Below, in pieces: positions 8,020 to 17,121 of a stretch of 64,000 nt of DNA. The stretch lies in the NCBI GenBank assembly GCA_009838645.1, contig VXRC01000012.1:32993-96992 (forward strand), in the 5' to 3' direction. Position numbers and translations under genes: made by a program. The notes below the pieces were generated by a model. It was not told the origin of the DNA. It made no database searches and worked only from the letters and a program-made list of their open reading frames with translations. The stretch comes from Gemmatimonadota bacterium (GTDB lineage Bacteria; JAAXHH01). Positions within the stretch are counted from its first letter, which is position 1. Each line of letters opens with the position of its first letter.

Positions 8020-8852
8020 TTTTCCGCCTCCTCGGCCACCAGCGCTTCCATCTCGTGCTCGAAACCGCCGGTCTCCACTGGGCAGTGCATGCCGCATTCC
8101 TTGGGCGCGTTCTTTTCCCACCACCAGCGTCCCGCGCGCGAATCTTCGCCGGGCTTCGTGACCCGCGTGCACGGCATGCAGCCGATGCTGGTATAGCCCT
8201 GCTCGTAGAGGGGATGTTTCGGGACGTCATAGAGCTCGATGTAGTCCCAGACCTCTTCCTGGGTCCAGTCCGCCAGGGGGCTGATCTTCGCCAGTCCGCC
8301 GTGGTCGTGATCGATCTCGATCTTGCGGATGTTCGCCCGGCTGGCCCACTGGTCGCGCCGCAGCCCGGTGAACCATCCGTCCAGGCCCTCCAGGGCGCGC
8401 CGGATCGGTTCGACCTTGCGCACGTTGCAGCACTTGAAACGCGATTCCACGGACTTGTAGAACAGGTTCACGCCGTGGGCGCCCACCATGTTCTCCACCT
8501 GGAGCAGGTCGGGGAAATACACCTGGATGTCGATGTCGTAGTGGTCCCGGACCTGGTCGATGAAGTCGTAGGTCTCCTGGTGCAGCCGGCCCGTGTCCAC
8601 CGTGAACACGTGGATGTTCGGATCGATCTGCCAGGCCATGTCCAGCAGGACCATCCCCTCCGCCTGAAAGCTCGTACACAGTCCGGCGCGCCGGCCCCAG
8701 CGGTCCAGGGCCCATTCGATCACGGTCTCGGGGGATTCCCCGTCGAACTCGATGGCCAGTTGTCCGGCTTCGAACTCGTCCAGGAAGTCGCGGCCGGGGT
8801 GGTCGATGTGTTCCAGGTGGTCCGGGCGGTCCGGGCGGTCCATGGTGCTCAT
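8016..8852 (-). CDS. cysH: Assimilatory adenylyl-sulfate (APS) reductase
   Basis: A 278-residue protein that reduces activated sulfate to sulfite. It has the PP-loop-like SFQAEG at 61-66. The two cysteine pairs Cys141-Cys142 and Cys225-Cys228 bind [4Fe-4S] and mark the APS-using type rather than the cluster-free PAPS type. The catalytic ECGMH is at 252-256 (Cys253). The start at 8852 overlaps the sulfite reductase stop as ATGA; an extension to 9308 overlaps that gene and is rejected. The N-terminus carries a short repeat (DRPDRPDHLEHIDHPGRD) from a 9-bp duplication. Confidence 0.95.
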   Translation of the reverse strand: MSTMDRPDRPDHLEHIDHPGRDFLDEFEAGQLAIEFDGESPETVIEWALDRWGRRAGLCTSFQAEGMVLLDMAWQIDPNIHVFTVDTGRLHQETYDFIDQVRDHYDIDIQVYFPDLLQVENMVGAHGVNLFYKSVESRFKCCNVRKVEPIRRALEGLDGWFTGLRRDQWASRANIRKIEIDHDHGGLAKISPLADWTQEEVWDYIELYDVPKHPLYEQGYTSIGCMPCTRVTKPGEDSRAGRWWWEKNAPKECGMHCPVETGGFEHEMEALVAEEAEK

Positions 8853-10504
8853 TCCTCTCCTGTGGCAATCGCGGCGAGTTCGATTCCGGCGGCTATCGCG
8901 GTCAACTCGTCGTCGCTGTGGCGGTGAAAGAACTTCTGTATGGTCTCGTCGTCCGTTTTCTGGTCCAGGTAAGCGCCGAACAGCCGTTCGGTATAGACAT
9001 GGACGGACTCCGCGGGCACGCGCCGAAGCACGGGCTGGCCGATGGCGGCCTGTCCGCTCAGGCCGCCGCGGAGGAACAGGTCGTATCCCCGCAGCCGCTC
9101 GCCGCCCTCGCCCCGCTCGCGGAGCGTCGTGGCCTGAAACCCGATATCGCCGATCCAGTGGTGGGCGCACGCGTGGGGACAGCCGTCCAGGTTCAGCCGC
9201 AGGCCCTTCGCCCGGTCGCCGAAGACACGCTCCATGTGTTCCACGATCTCCGCCATCTTGGTCTTGGTCTCCCCGACCGAATAGTTGCAGAAGGGCTCGC
9301 CCGTGCACGCGATGCTGGTTCCCCGCAGGTCGTTGACCTCCATGGGAAAGCCGATGCCGGCCACCGCGCCGGTAACGGATTCCAGCCGGTCTCGGGGAAT
9401 GTCCGTGAGGATGACGTTCTGGCGGCGGGTCAGCCGGAATTCACCCCCGTATTCGTCGGCCAGGTCGGCCAGCTGGATCATCTGCGTGCCGGTGCAAAGT
9501 CCCAGGAACACGGGAAAACCGGCGTAGTACAGTCCTTCCTGCACCTGTTCGTGTATGCCCGTGTGGTCGTGCTCCACCTCGGGCGGCGCGGGTGCCTCGC
9601 CATCGTCCAGACGGTATCCCAGGCGGGCTTCCACGCGCTCGCGGTAGGTTTCGACGCCCAGGTCGTCGACCATGAATTTCATCCGGGCCTTCACGCGGGA
9701 CATGCGGTACTTGAGGTCTTCCTTCCACACATCGATGATGGCGCGAAGGACCGGGATTACGTCGTCCACAGGCACGAAAACGCCCAGGTCGCTCGACAGC
9801 CGCGGCCAGGTGGACAGGCCGCCGCCGATCCGGATTGCGAACCCGGGGCGGCCCTCCCGGACGAGGCCCATCAGGCTGATGCAGTTGATCTCCGGCGCGT
9901 TGCACTGGTGGGAGCAGCAGGAGATGGTGATCTTGTGCTTCCGTGGCAGGTCGCAGTAATCGGGGTTCCCGTAGAAGAAATCGGCGACTGCCTCGATGAC
10001 CGGACGGGCGTTGAAGAGTTCGTCGGCGGCCAGACCCGCCACGGGGCAGCCCGTGATGTTGCGCACAGTGTCGCCGCATCCGCCGCTCGTGGACAGCCCC
10101 GCGTCATTCAGCGTTTCGAAGATCCGGGGCAGGTCGTTCAGTTTCATGCCGTGGAGCTGGATGTTCTGGCGCGTGGTCAGCTCGCCGTAGTCGCCGCCGA
10201 AGTCCTGGGAGACCCGGCCGATGGTGCGCAGCTTGTGTGGCGTGAGCCGTCCGCCCGGCAGCTTGACCCGCATCATGAAGTGGCCCACCTTGGGCTTGTC
10301 GTGATACAGCCCGTACCACTGCAGGCGCACCACGTCCTCCTCCGATATCTCCTCGTAGCCCCGGTCGATCAGTTCCGGCAGGTCGTTGATGACCTCCATG
10401 GGCGCCTTTTCGTGCTTGAGCCGTTCCACGTAGTTGCGCTTCCGGACCAGGTCCCAGGTGGGTTCCGGTTGTTCGCGCCGAGGTCTGCGGACCGCTTTTG
10501 CCAT
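8849..10504 (-). CDS. Ferredoxin-dependent assimilatory sulfite (nitrite/sulfite) reductase
   Basis: A 551-residue protein with two ferrodoxin-like/siroheme repeats. The first half shows RLTPHKLRTIGR, TTRQNIQLHGM and NITGCPVAG. The [4Fe-4S]-siroheme ligands are Cys400-x5-Cys406 (CTGEPFCNYS) and Cys442-x3-Cys446 (GCPHACAHHW). Family members reduce sulfite or nitrite by six electrons using ferredoxin. The coupled APS reductase makes sulfite the likely substrate. No flavoprotein subunit is nearby. Siroheme for this enzyme could be made by the genes at 55-60 kb. Confidence 0.93.
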   Translation of the reverse strand: MAKAVRRPRREQPEPTWDLVRKRNYVERLKHEKAPMEVINDLPELIDRGYEEISEEDVVRLQWYGLYHDKPKVGHFMMRVKLPGGRLTPHKLRTIGRVSQDFGGDYGELTTRQNIQLHGMKLNDLPRIFETLNDAGLSTSGGCGDTVRNITGCPVAGLAADELFNARPVIEAVADFFYGNPDYCDLPRKHKITISCCSHQCNAPEINCISLMGLVREGRPGFAIRIGGGLSTWPRLSSDLGVFVPVDDVIPVLRAIIDVWKEDLKYRMSRVKARMKFMVDDLGVETYRERVEARLGYRLDDGEAPAPPEVEHDHTGIHEQVQEGLYYAGFPVFLGLCTGTQMIQLADLADEYGGEFRLTRRQNVILTDIPRDRLESVTGAVAGIGFPMEVNDLRGTSIACTGEPFCNYSVGETKTKMAEIVEHMERVFGDRAKGLRLNLDGCPHACAHHWIGDIGFQATTLRERGEGGERLRGYDLFLRGGLSGQAAIGQPVLRRVPAESVHVYTERLFGAYLDQKTDDETIQKFFHRHSDDELTAIAAGIELAAIATGEE

Positions 10505-10569
10505 TTTGTTCCCGTTCGAGGTGCGTCTGCCAGGTACGTCTGGCCACGATTTGTTGAAAACGAACTCCC

Positions 10570-10598
10570 AGTATACCGGGGTCGGAATGGGGCGTCAA
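10570..10598 (-). promoter_or_regulatory. Promoter of the sulfate-assimilation operon
   Basis: Minus-strand -35 TTGACG (10598-10593), exactly 17 nt, then -10 TATACT (10575-10570), about 65 nt before the sulfite reductase start. This is one of the best sigma-70-type matches in the window. The rest of 10599-10780 is AT-rich and shows no gene. Confidence 0.7.
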
Positions 10599-10794
10599 TA
10601 GAAAAAATTACAAACTTGATCAAAATGGTAAATATTAGCGATTCGGCATGGCGCTAGTATTTGGTTTACGAGATCCGGGCTGCCAAATCACACTGATACG
10701 ATTAGAGGGTCAAAACTACGCTATAGCGGGGCGGGAACTGTCCTGGGCTGAAGGACCTTAAGTAGGGCACACTAGGTGAAAGGAGGGATTATCG

Positions 10795-10962
10795 ATGACC
10801 GAATATCTGAATCATGAAGGCAGGATAAGCCGGCTCGAGGGGATTATCGAGCAGATCGACAAGCGATTGGGAACGATTGAAAGGGTGGGCTTTTCAATTC
10901 TTGCGACTATCACGGCGCTGTTGGCTGGTGTTGCTACGATTCTGGTTAAACTGTGGTCCTAG
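10795..10962 (+). CDS. Small coiled-coil membrane protein, XhlA/holin-accessory-like
   Basis: A 55-residue ORF with a very strong ribosome-binding site (AGGAGGG at 10781-10787, 7 nt before the ATG). Residues 7-30 form a short heptad-repeat helix (GRISRLEGIIEQIDKRLGTI). Residues 33-52 are one hydrophobic transmembrane segment (FSILATITALLAGVATILV), followed by KLWS. This layout resembles XhlA-type hemolysin/holin-associated proteins and other small single-span proteins. It stands alone between the sulfur operon and the permease; no lysis genes are nearby. Confidence 0.7.
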   Translation: MTEYLNHEGRISRLEGIIEQIDKRLGTIERVGFSILATITALLAGVATILVKLWS

Positions 10963-11036
10963 TGAGTGATGGACCGGAAGGTCGCCGGGACCGGGATCCA
11001 CGCTTGTTGCCGAAATCAACGGCCTTCATGCGATCC

Positions 11037-12449
11037 TTAAGACGATCCTTCACCCGATTCCTCATCCGATTCTTCGATCCGTTGCTTTCGCATCCACAGC
11101 CAGTAGGCCGGGATGCCCAACGAGGTGATGGTCAGCCCGATCAGGGTATTTCCGGGGTCGCTGACGACGATGGACACGAAGAAGATCACGCCGATGAGCA
11201 CGAAGATCGCGGGCGTGACGGGATACCCGAGCGTGCGGTAAGGCCTGGGCACGTCGGGCCGGGTGCGCCGGAAGATGAACACGCTGAAGGTGGTCGTGAT
11301 GTAGAAGAGCCACAGGGAGCCGGTCCGCGCCGCGATGATGGCGCCCCAGTCGCCCAGGAAGATGATATTTAGGATGCCCACAACGGCCAGGAACACGACG
11401 GCGTTGGCCGGCGTTCGGTAGTGCGGGTGGACGCGCGCGACCCATGAGAAGAACATCTTCTCGCGGGCCATGGCGAAGAAGACGCGCGGTCCGGTCAGCA
11501 TGCCGGCGTTCACGGTGCCGAAGGTGGAGATCATGGCGGTCGCGGCGATGAAAGCCGCCCCGATCGGTCCGACGAGTGCTTGCATGGTCTCGGATGCGAC
11601 CCGTTCGCTCTCGGCGACGCCCGTGTTGGAAAGCACCAGCAGATAAGCGCTGTTCACGAGCAGGTAGACGACGGTGGTGATGGCGAGACCCAGTATGATG
11701 GAAAAGGGCACCCAGCGTCTCGGATTCTTGATCTCCTCCGCCACGTAGGTCGATCCGTCCCAACCGTCGTAGGCGCCGAAGGACGCCATCATGCCGAGGC
11801 TGACCAGGCTGAGGAAACCGATGGTGAGCGTGGAATCGGAAGGCCAGACCGGCTGGAAATTACTCGTGTCGGGCGTGATCCCGAAGGCCAGGGCGACCAT
11901 GAGGAGCAACCCGCCCACCTTGAGAAAGGAAGACAGGTTCTGGACGAGACCACCGAACCGCACGCCCAGGTAATTGATGAAGGCCAGGATGATCAGGGCG
12001 ATGATCGCCACGCCCCGCATGGCCCAGTCCGGGTATGGACTGTACTGGCTGACGAAATAACCCAGGTAGGTGGAGAATACGATGGAGATGGCCGCCAGGT
12101 CGCAGGGACGTATGACCAGGAGCGAGGTCCACCCGAAGAGGAAAGCCCACAGTCGCCCGTAGGCTTCTTTCAGGAATACGTACACGCCGCCTGAACGCGG
12201 CATGAGGCCGCCCAGTTCGGCGAAAGTCACCGCGCCGCAGAAGGCCATGAAGGCGCAGATGACCCAGACCAGGAGGTTCCAGCCGGAAGTACCCACGTAT
12301 CCGGCCACGATGGCGGGTCCCGCGAAGATGCCGGAACCGATGATCCCACCGATAATCACGGTCGTCGCCGTGACCGGTCCCAGGTCCCGCTTGAGTTCGG
12401 TCTCTTCCCCGAAGGAATCGGATCGAGCGTCCCTCTGAGCATCGCTCAT
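11037..12449 (-). CDS. APC-family amino-acid permease
   Basis: A 470-residue integral membrane protein of the amino acid-polyamine-organocation superfamily. The first helix contains the substrate-binding GGIIGSGIF pattern. About 12 hydrophobic segments follow, with the conserved FAFGAYDGWDG-like stretch and FRRTRPDVPRPYRTLGYP before the last helices, as in LAT-type permeases. It takes up amino acids by proton symport or exchange across the inner membrane. The substrate is unknown. It is separated from the next operon by 128 nt of AT-rich sequence. Confidence 0.92.
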   Translation of the reverse strand: MSDAQRDARSDSFGEETELKRDLGPVTATTVIIGGIIGSGIFAGPAIVAGYVGTSGWNLLVWVICAFMAFCGAVTFAELGGLMPRSGGVYVFLKEAYGRLWAFLFGWTSLLVIRPCDLAAISIVFSTYLGYFVSQYSPYPDWAMRGVAIIALIILAFINYLGVRFGGLVQNLSSFLKVGGLLLMVALAFGITPDTSNFQPVWPSDSTLTIGFLSLVSLGMMASFGAYDGWDGSTYVAEEIKNPRRWVPFSIILGLAITTVVYLLVNSAYLLVLSNTGVAESERVASETMQALVGPIGAAFIAATAMISTFGTVNAGMLTGPRVFFAMAREKMFFSWVARVHPHYRTPANAVVFLAVVGILNIIFLGDWGAIIAARTGSLWLFYITTTFSVFIFRRTRPDVPRPYRTLGYPVTPAIFVLIGVIFFVSIVVSDPGNTLIGLTITSLGIPAYWLWMRKQRIEESDEESGEGSS

Positions 12450-12577
12450 GGCTGCCTCGAACGGGATTTCCCGGATGAATTGTTAAGGGGTGTTGTGCTT
12501 AATGTGGTCTTTTTTTCGGTGCGTGTAAATGATTAATCGCGCGAAACGGCGTTCAGATCATTACGGCGCGCCGGGGT

Positions 12578-13474
12578 TCAGCGCCCTTCCGCGATGCCCA
12601 GCCCGATGATCCGGTCGGCGTTGCGCCAGAGGATTTTCTCGCACACTTCGGGGGTGATGTGCCCCTCGTCCCGTCGGGCGCGGAGCCACTCGATATGCTG
12701 GAAATCGAGTTCGGCGTCCGTGTGATCGAGCCCGAGCAACAGCCGGTCCTGGAATTCGTCCAGGAACACGTAGGTGAAGGCCGGGTCGCGGGTCAGGGCA
12801 TTGAATCCGGAGCCCGCCGACAGGTCGCCGCACAGGTTGGGATAGGTCCTGAACAGCCGGACCAGGGTTCCGCCGGGCGCGATTGGCGTCTTGGCGTAAC
12901 CTTCCTTCCGGTCGGCCGTGAGATCGCCGCTGATCTCGCTCCAGAAGGAGGCGCTGTGGCCGAAGAAGCGCAGGTTCGGAAACCGTTGGAGGGCCTTCTC
13001 GAACCGTGGAAAACCCAGTTCGTCGATCAGTCCGTACGTAACGACCTCCGGCGGCGAGGTGTGAAAGGTCACGGGCAGGCCCAGGTCCTCGCACGCGGCG
13101 AAAAGATTCCATAGCCGGGGATCATCCCAGTACACCCGGCTGGTCAACTCCCCCACGCCCCTGGCGCCGCGGGCCACGTACTGATCCAGCACGTCGCGGA
13201 ACGCGTCCACGCTGTCCAGGTCGTAACGGCGCACGTCGAAATCGCAGAAGGGGATGAACCGCCCGGGGTAGAGCCGGCAGATGTCGAAGACCTCGCCCAT
13301 GCTCTGGGGTTCCCCGATCACCTCGGCGGACGTGAGCGGCAGGATCACTGCCTTGTCGATCCCCTTCTCGTCCATGCGCCGGACCTGCTCCTCGGCCGAC
13401 ATCATGGGCAGGCCGTTGTTGCGTTTCTTCAGCACCGGCCAGCGGAAGACGTGAGCGTGAATGTCGATGACCAT
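12578..13474 (-). CDS. Amidohydrolase (amidohydrolase-2 family), last gene of the 12.6-16.4 kb operon
   Basis: A 298-residue TIM-barrel metal hydrolase starting MVIDIHAHVFRWP, with the HxH metal motif at residues 6-8. GHSASFW and LGLDHTDAE carry the later metal/catalytic residues. Relatives hydrolyse lactones or decarboxylate small ring acids (2-pyrone-4,6-dicarboxylate hydrolase, ACMSD and others). The gene starts 14 nt after the retropepsin-like gene. With a second amidohydrolase, a TIM-barrel isomerase and a PhyH oxygenase in one unit, it probably belongs to a small catabolic pathway. Confidence 0.85.
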   Translation of the reverse strand: MVIDIHAHVFRWPVLKKRNNGLPMMSAEEQVRRMDEKGIDKAVILPLTSAEVIGEPQSMGEVFDICRLYPGRFIPFCDFDVRRYDLDSVDAFRDVLDQYVARGARGVGELTSRVYWDDPRLWNLFAACEDLGLPVTFHTSPPEVVTYGLIDELGFPRFEKALQRFPNLRFFGHSASFWSEISGDLTADRKEGYAKTPIAPGGTLVRLFRTYPNLCGDLSAGSGFNALTRDPAFTYVFLDEFQDRLLLGLDHTDAELDFQHIEWLRARRDEGHITPEVCEKILWRNADRIIGLGIAEGR

Positions 13475-13488
13475 GATGAACCTTTTAC

Positions 13489-13860
13489 TTATGCTACGGT
13501 CTTCAGTCGGACGGATGGAAGTTTCTTCAGACGTTGGTTGACCGGATCCACTTCAATCCCCGCGGATAACAGCGCGGTAGCACCGAGCTGCGGTTCGGTG
13601 CCCGGTTCGCCGAAGAGCACGGTCCCGCCTACGTGCTCACCCATCACTTCGAGCGTAGCCACGGTGACATCCACCGAAATCTCGCTGCCGTCCTCCAGCG
13701 TGTAAACGCGTGTCGTCCTTGGCTTCAGGCCAATACTCTCGAGATACGGCCGAGGGACAAGGGTGTCGGTGGCACCTGTGTCCACCAGGAACAGTCCCTC
13801 CCAGTACTTCCGCGCATCCGCAGGATTGGTGACCCTGACCCTGGCATGGATCGCACCCAA
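13489..13860 (-). CDS. Single-domain retropepsin-like aspartic protease (clan AA)
   Basis: A 123-residue protein with the aspartic protease signature VDTGATDTLVP near residues 27-37, then LESIGLKP and a flap-like TTRVYTLEDGSEI. This is the single-domain, dimerising type. The start is a TTG at 13860 with a clear GGAAGGAG ribosome-binding site 7-8 nt upstream. There is no signal peptide, so it should be cytoplasmic. Its place inside a catabolic operon between two amidohydrolases is odd; its target is unknown. Confidence 0.75.
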   Translation of the reverse strand: MGAIHARVRVTNPADARKYWEGLFLVDTGATDTLVPRPYLESIGLKPRTTRVYTLEDGSEISVDVTVATLEVMGEHVGGTVLFGEPGTEPQLGATALLSAGIEVDPVNQRLKKLPSVRLKTVA

Positions 13861-13893
13861 CTCGTGTCTCCTTCCGGGAAAGCCCGTACTAAG

Positions 13894-14739
13894 TCACCCC
13901 AGCCCCCACACCTCCGCCGCCGTACCCCCCAGCAACCGGTCTTTCTCCGCACTCGTAAGGAAGTCGTAACCCTCCAGGACCAGCAGCAGCTCGTCGGCCA
14001 GCGAAAGCCAGTTGTGCTTCACCCGGTGATGTCCCGGGTACCCGGTGCCCCACATGGCCCGTTCCACCCCGAAGGCATCCAGAAGCGCGCGGATGAAAGG
14101 GTGCATGTCGCGGAAGGGGAAGGGCTCCTGCGACCGCCCCTTCACGTCCGAGATCTTCACGAAAATCCGGTCGTGCCGGGCCAGGTCGAGAATGGGCTGG
14201 AAGACCTCCATCCCGGTTTCAGGATCGGGATATCCCATGTGGTCGATGATCAGCGTCATGTCCGGATGGCGCCGGGCGATCTCGTCGACCTGGGGCGCAT
14301 CCCCGGGCCTCATGTGGAACTGGATCACCGCGTCCCGTGCGGCGAGTTTCTCCCACATGGTCCGGTTGTCTTCTTTCACGAGAATCTGCTCGTCCGGATA
14401 GTAGAAGGGGTGGAAACGGAAACCGACCAGCCCCCGGTCCTCCATCCAGTACCGGACCTGCTCGGCGTTCCCTTCGGTATCCTGCGGGTCGATCAGGCCG
14501 TGCCCCACGAACCGGTCCGGAAACCGGGCCACGGAATCGGACATGTAGCCGTTGTCCCATGTCGACCACGACGTCTGCACCAGCACGCTTACGTCCACGC
14601 CGTTGGCGTCCATGTCTTCGATCAACTCGTCGGCCGTACCGGGCTCGTCCGGCTCCGCCGTCCACGTCGGTGCGGTGGGCCCCACCGGGTACCGGGGCGG
14701 ATCGATCTCCCAGACATGTACGTGAGTATCGACGATCAT
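13894..14739 (-). CDS. Amidohydrolase (amidohydrolase-2 family)
   Basis: A 281-residue protein beginning MIVDTHVHVWEIDPPRY, with HxH at residues 6-8. It continues with IQFHMRPGDAP and LIIDHMGYPDPE (metal/catalytic His) and ERAMWGTGYPGHH, where the final metal Asp of the family is normally found in GSDWP. Here the position reads GTGYP, so metal ligation may differ. Family members act on lactones and related small molecules. It lies 27 nt after the isomerase-like gene and 33 nt before the protease gene. Confidence 0.83.
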   Translation of the reverse strand: MIVDTHVHVWEIDPPRYPVGPTAPTWTAEPDEPGTADELIEDMDANGVDVSVLVQTSWSTWDNGYMSDSVARFPDRFVGHGLIDPQDTEGNAEQVRYWMEDRGLVGFRFHPFYYPDEQILVKEDNRTMWEKLAARDAVIQFHMRPGDAPQVDEIARRHPDMTLIIDHMGYPDPETGMEVFQPILDLARHDRIFVKISDVKGRSQEPFPFRDMHPFIRALLDAFGVERAMWGTGYPGHHRVKHNWLSLADELLLVLEGYDFLTSAEKDRLLGGTAAEVWGLG

Positions 14740-14766
14740 GTGGTGGTCCTTATCCTTTAAGGTGTA

Positions 14767-15528
14767 TCACACACTACACGTATCGTAGGCCGCCTGCATC
14801 GCGGCCAGCGGGTCGCCCAGGGGCACGAACTCGTGGCCGACGTACCCCGCGTAACCGGTCTCGCCGATGGCGCGCATGACGGGCGGGTAGTAGATCTCCT
14901 GGGTCTCGTCGAGGTCGTTCCGGCCGGGGTTGCCCGCCGTGTGGAAGTGGCCGATGTGCGCGATGTTGACCCGGATGGTGCGGATCAGGTCGCCTTCCAT
15001 GATCTGCATGTGGTAGATGTCGTAGAGCAGCTTGACCCGCGGCGAACCGACCCCCTCGCAGACGGACACGCCCCAGTCCGTGTAGTCGCACTGGTAGTCC
15101 GGGTGGTTCACCTTGCTGTTGAGCAGTTCCATGCACAGGGTTACGCCCTTCTCCTCTGCGGCCTTCACGACGCGCAGCAGGCCCTCGATGCAGTTGTCGC
15201 GGCCTTCGTCGTCGGACTTGCCCGCCCGGTTGCCCGAGAAGCAGATCAGGCCGGGTATTTCGTAAGCGACGGCCTGGTCCATGTTGGCCAACAGTTCGTC
15301 CTCGATACGGTCGTGATTCTCCCGCTTGTTCAACCCGTCGGGCAGGGAAGCGTGGCCCACGACGATGGCGATGTCCATGCCCGCGTCGCGCACCTGGTTC
15401 CAGTGCTCCTCCGGCAGCATCTCGACGGACGCGTAGCCCATACGCGCCGCTTCCCGGATAAGCGATTCCGGGGTTAGCCCGCCCCGGTTGAAACAGCCGA
15501 AACAGATGGACTGCCTGATGGTGCTCAT
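14767..15528 (-). CDS. TIM-barrel sugar isomerase (hydroxypyruvate isomerase-like)
   Basis: A 253-residue protein of the xylose-isomerase-like TIM-barrel superfamily. Visible features are AARMGYASVEMLPEEHW, the first catalytic Glu in CMELLNSKVNHPDYQCD, the metal Asp/His in LLYDIYHMQIMEGD, HIGHFHTAGNPGR and the last Glu in GYVGHEFVP. These match hydroxypyruvate isomerase (Hyi)-like proteins, which interconvert hydroxypyruvate and tartronate semialdehyde, though close relatives use other sugars. The ATG at 15528 has AAGGAG 7-8 nt upstream; a longer frame to 15969 overlaps the PhyH gene. Confidence 0.85.
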   Translation of the reverse strand: MSTIRQSICFGCFNRGGLTPESLIREAARMGYASVEMLPEEHWNQVRDAGMDIAIVVGHASLPDGLNKRENHDRIEDELLANMDQAVAYEIPGLICFSGNRAGKSDDEGRDNCIEGLLRVVKAAEEKGVTLCMELLNSKVNHPDYQCDYTDWGVSVCEGVGSPRVKLLYDIYHMQIMEGDLIRTIRVNIAHIGHFHTAGNPGRNDLDETQEIYYPPVMRAIGETGYAGYVGHEFVPLGDPLAAMQAAYDTCSV

Positions 15529-15556
15529 TAATGGCTCCTTCAGATGTGGCGCGCCG

Positions 15557-16360
15557 TCACCCGTACGCGCCGTGCTCCAGGAACCCGAACAGGCGTTTCT
15601 GGCGGGGATCGGCATCACGGTATACGTGCTCGGGCATGGTGTAGTCGATGAAGGGGAAGTACTTGTGGCCGATGACGCGCCGCGCGTAGGTGATCTGGGT
15701 GATGTACCGCGTGCGGTCGCTCCGGTTCGGCCCGCCCCGGTGCCAGACCTGGTTGTTGAACATGGTGACGCTGCCCGCCGGGCCGAGGTTGTAGTGGATC
15801 CGGTCCTCCCACTCGGTACCCTCCAGCGAATCGGGACAGGGACGGCCGAGGAGGTGGGAACCCGGGATGACTTCCGTACCGCCGTGTTCGGGTTCTGTGA
15901 CGTCGGTGAGATAGTAGTTGCAGGTGAAGAAGAGGACCGGCAATCGGATGTTCTGCGGAGGGTCTCCATCCGTCACCAGGAAATGGGGCGCGTCGTCCTG
16001 GTGCCACCGGAAGGACCCGCCGGGACGCGTCTTAAAGGAGTTGTTGTGGATGACGTGGCAGTTCTCGGCCACCAGCGCCTCGGCGAAGCTGACGATGGGC
16101 TCGAGGTCGAAGAGGCGGCGGTTCGTCTCGCTGAACTCGAACATGCGGTGGCACAGCGCCATGTGCTCGCTGACCGAATTCAGTCCGTTGGGGTTCTCCC
16201 GCAAGCCGTAGTCCAGGTCCCCGCGCAGGGCATCGCACCAGTCGGGCGGCAGCACGTTCTCCAGGAAAAGGAATCCCTGGCGGTTGAACGTATCGACCCA
16301 GTCCTGGATCTGCGCCGGTCCGGCGACTTTGCCACCCAGGGGGATTGTGCCGGTGGTCAT
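15557..16360 (-). CDS. Phytanoyl-CoA dioxygenase (PhyH) family oxygenase
   Basis: A 267-residue Fe(II)/2-oxoglutarate oxygenase. The iron-binding HxD is in FRWHQDDAPHFL, the distal His in NNQVWHRGGPNRSD, and the 2-oxoglutarate-binding Arg shortly after it (RTRYITQ). Members hydroxylate a wide range of small molecules, so the substrate is open. It is the first gene of a five-gene reverse-strand operon with gaps of no more than 33 nt, and has a possible promoter at 16451-16479. Confidence 0.88.
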   Translation of the reverse strand: MTTGTIPLGGKVAGPAQIQDWVDTFNRQGFLFLENVLPPDWCDALRGDLDYGLRENPNGLNSVSEHMALCHRMFEFSETNRRLFDLEPIVSFAEALVAENCHVIHNNSFKTRPGGSFRWHQDDAPHFLVTDGDPPQNIRLPVLFFTCNYYLTDVTEPEHGGTEVIPGSHLLGRPCPDSLEGTEWEDRIHYNLGPAGSVTMFNNQVWHRGGPNRSDRTRYITQITYARRVIGHKYFPFIDYTMPEHVYRDADPRQKRLFGFLEHGAYG

Positions 16361-16450
16361 GCCGTTTCCGTTACTTCGATCGAATTTGAGAAATGTGTTT
16401 TAGGAGATATGGTTCTCGTGTACCGGATATAACCGTGCACATGAAAACCG

Positions 16451-16479
16451 AATTAAACCGCGCTGATGGGAATGTGCAA
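16451..16479 (-). promoter_or_regulatory. Candidate promoter of the PhyH/amidohydrolase operon
   Basis: Minus-strand TTGCAC (16479-16474), 17-nt spacer, TTAATT (16456-16451), about 90 nt before the PhyH start. The -10 is weak. No gene is seen in 16361-16608. Confidence 0.35.
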
Positions 16480-16608
16480 GGGATTAAGTCCTTGGGTGGT
16501 CGGGGCTAGCCAACTCACAGGAAGATGATTGATTGGGACAGCCAGGTAGCGCATTCTTACGTAGTGCCCCGGTCCATGAACACTGGGGCTTTAAGAAGGA
16601 GGGTAACT

Positions 16609-16893
16609 ATGATTCGTCCAACCGGGGTGAAAGCCCTTGATGGACACCGTCTCTGGCTCGAGTACTCCGATGGGTCCGCCGGAGAGGTCGATCTTTCCCA
16701 TCTAGCGGGTATCGGGGTGTTTATCGCTTGGAATGATCATGGACGCTTCGAGGAGGTCCATATAGCCCCGCACGGAGCAATTGCCTGGGACGATGCCCTT
16801 GAACTTTGCCCTGATGCACTGTACTTGGCGCTTTCCGGCAAGTCTGTCGAAGAAGCCATGCCCGGTGTGCAAACGCTGACTGAGAATGCCTGA
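16609..16893 (+). CDS. DUF2442 protein
   Basis: A 94-residue protein from the ATG at 16609, which has an excellent AAGGAGGG site at 16595-16602. The longer frame from 16525 lacks one. The pattern VKALDGHRLWLEYSDGSAGE, then DLSHLAG and IAWDDALELCPDALYL, is that of DUF2442, small proteins often encoded next to DUF4160 genes in toxin-antitoxin-like pairs. No DUF4160 partner is present here, so it may be a solitary remnant. A Phd/VapC module follows 304 nt later. Confidence 0.8.
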   Translation: MIRPTGVKALDGHRLWLEYSDGSAGEVDLSHLAGIGVFIAWNDHGRFEEVHIAPHGAIAWDDALELCPDALYLALSGKSVEEAMPGVQTLTENA

Positions 16894-17121
16894 ACTCTGC
16901 CAGCCGTCTGACCCCGCCCGGTAAGATTGCTCCGCTGGAGTAAACAGGACCAAAAACACCACATCGAATACGGCAACACCTCCTGTAGATAATCAACACC
17001 CTCCTACATATCCAAATCGTCAAGTACGCAAGCTGTCTTCGCGGCTGTTGCAATTACGGCCCTGGTCTGCGACTTCAGGTATAGTCCGCTTAGACAGGTT
17101 TTTCTTGACTTTCTTAAAATA

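Noticed and set aside
16894..17104. Possible small gene between DUF2442 and the Phd antitoxin
   Set aside because: Only overlapping reverse frames that mirror DUF2442; no ribosome-binding site or motif.
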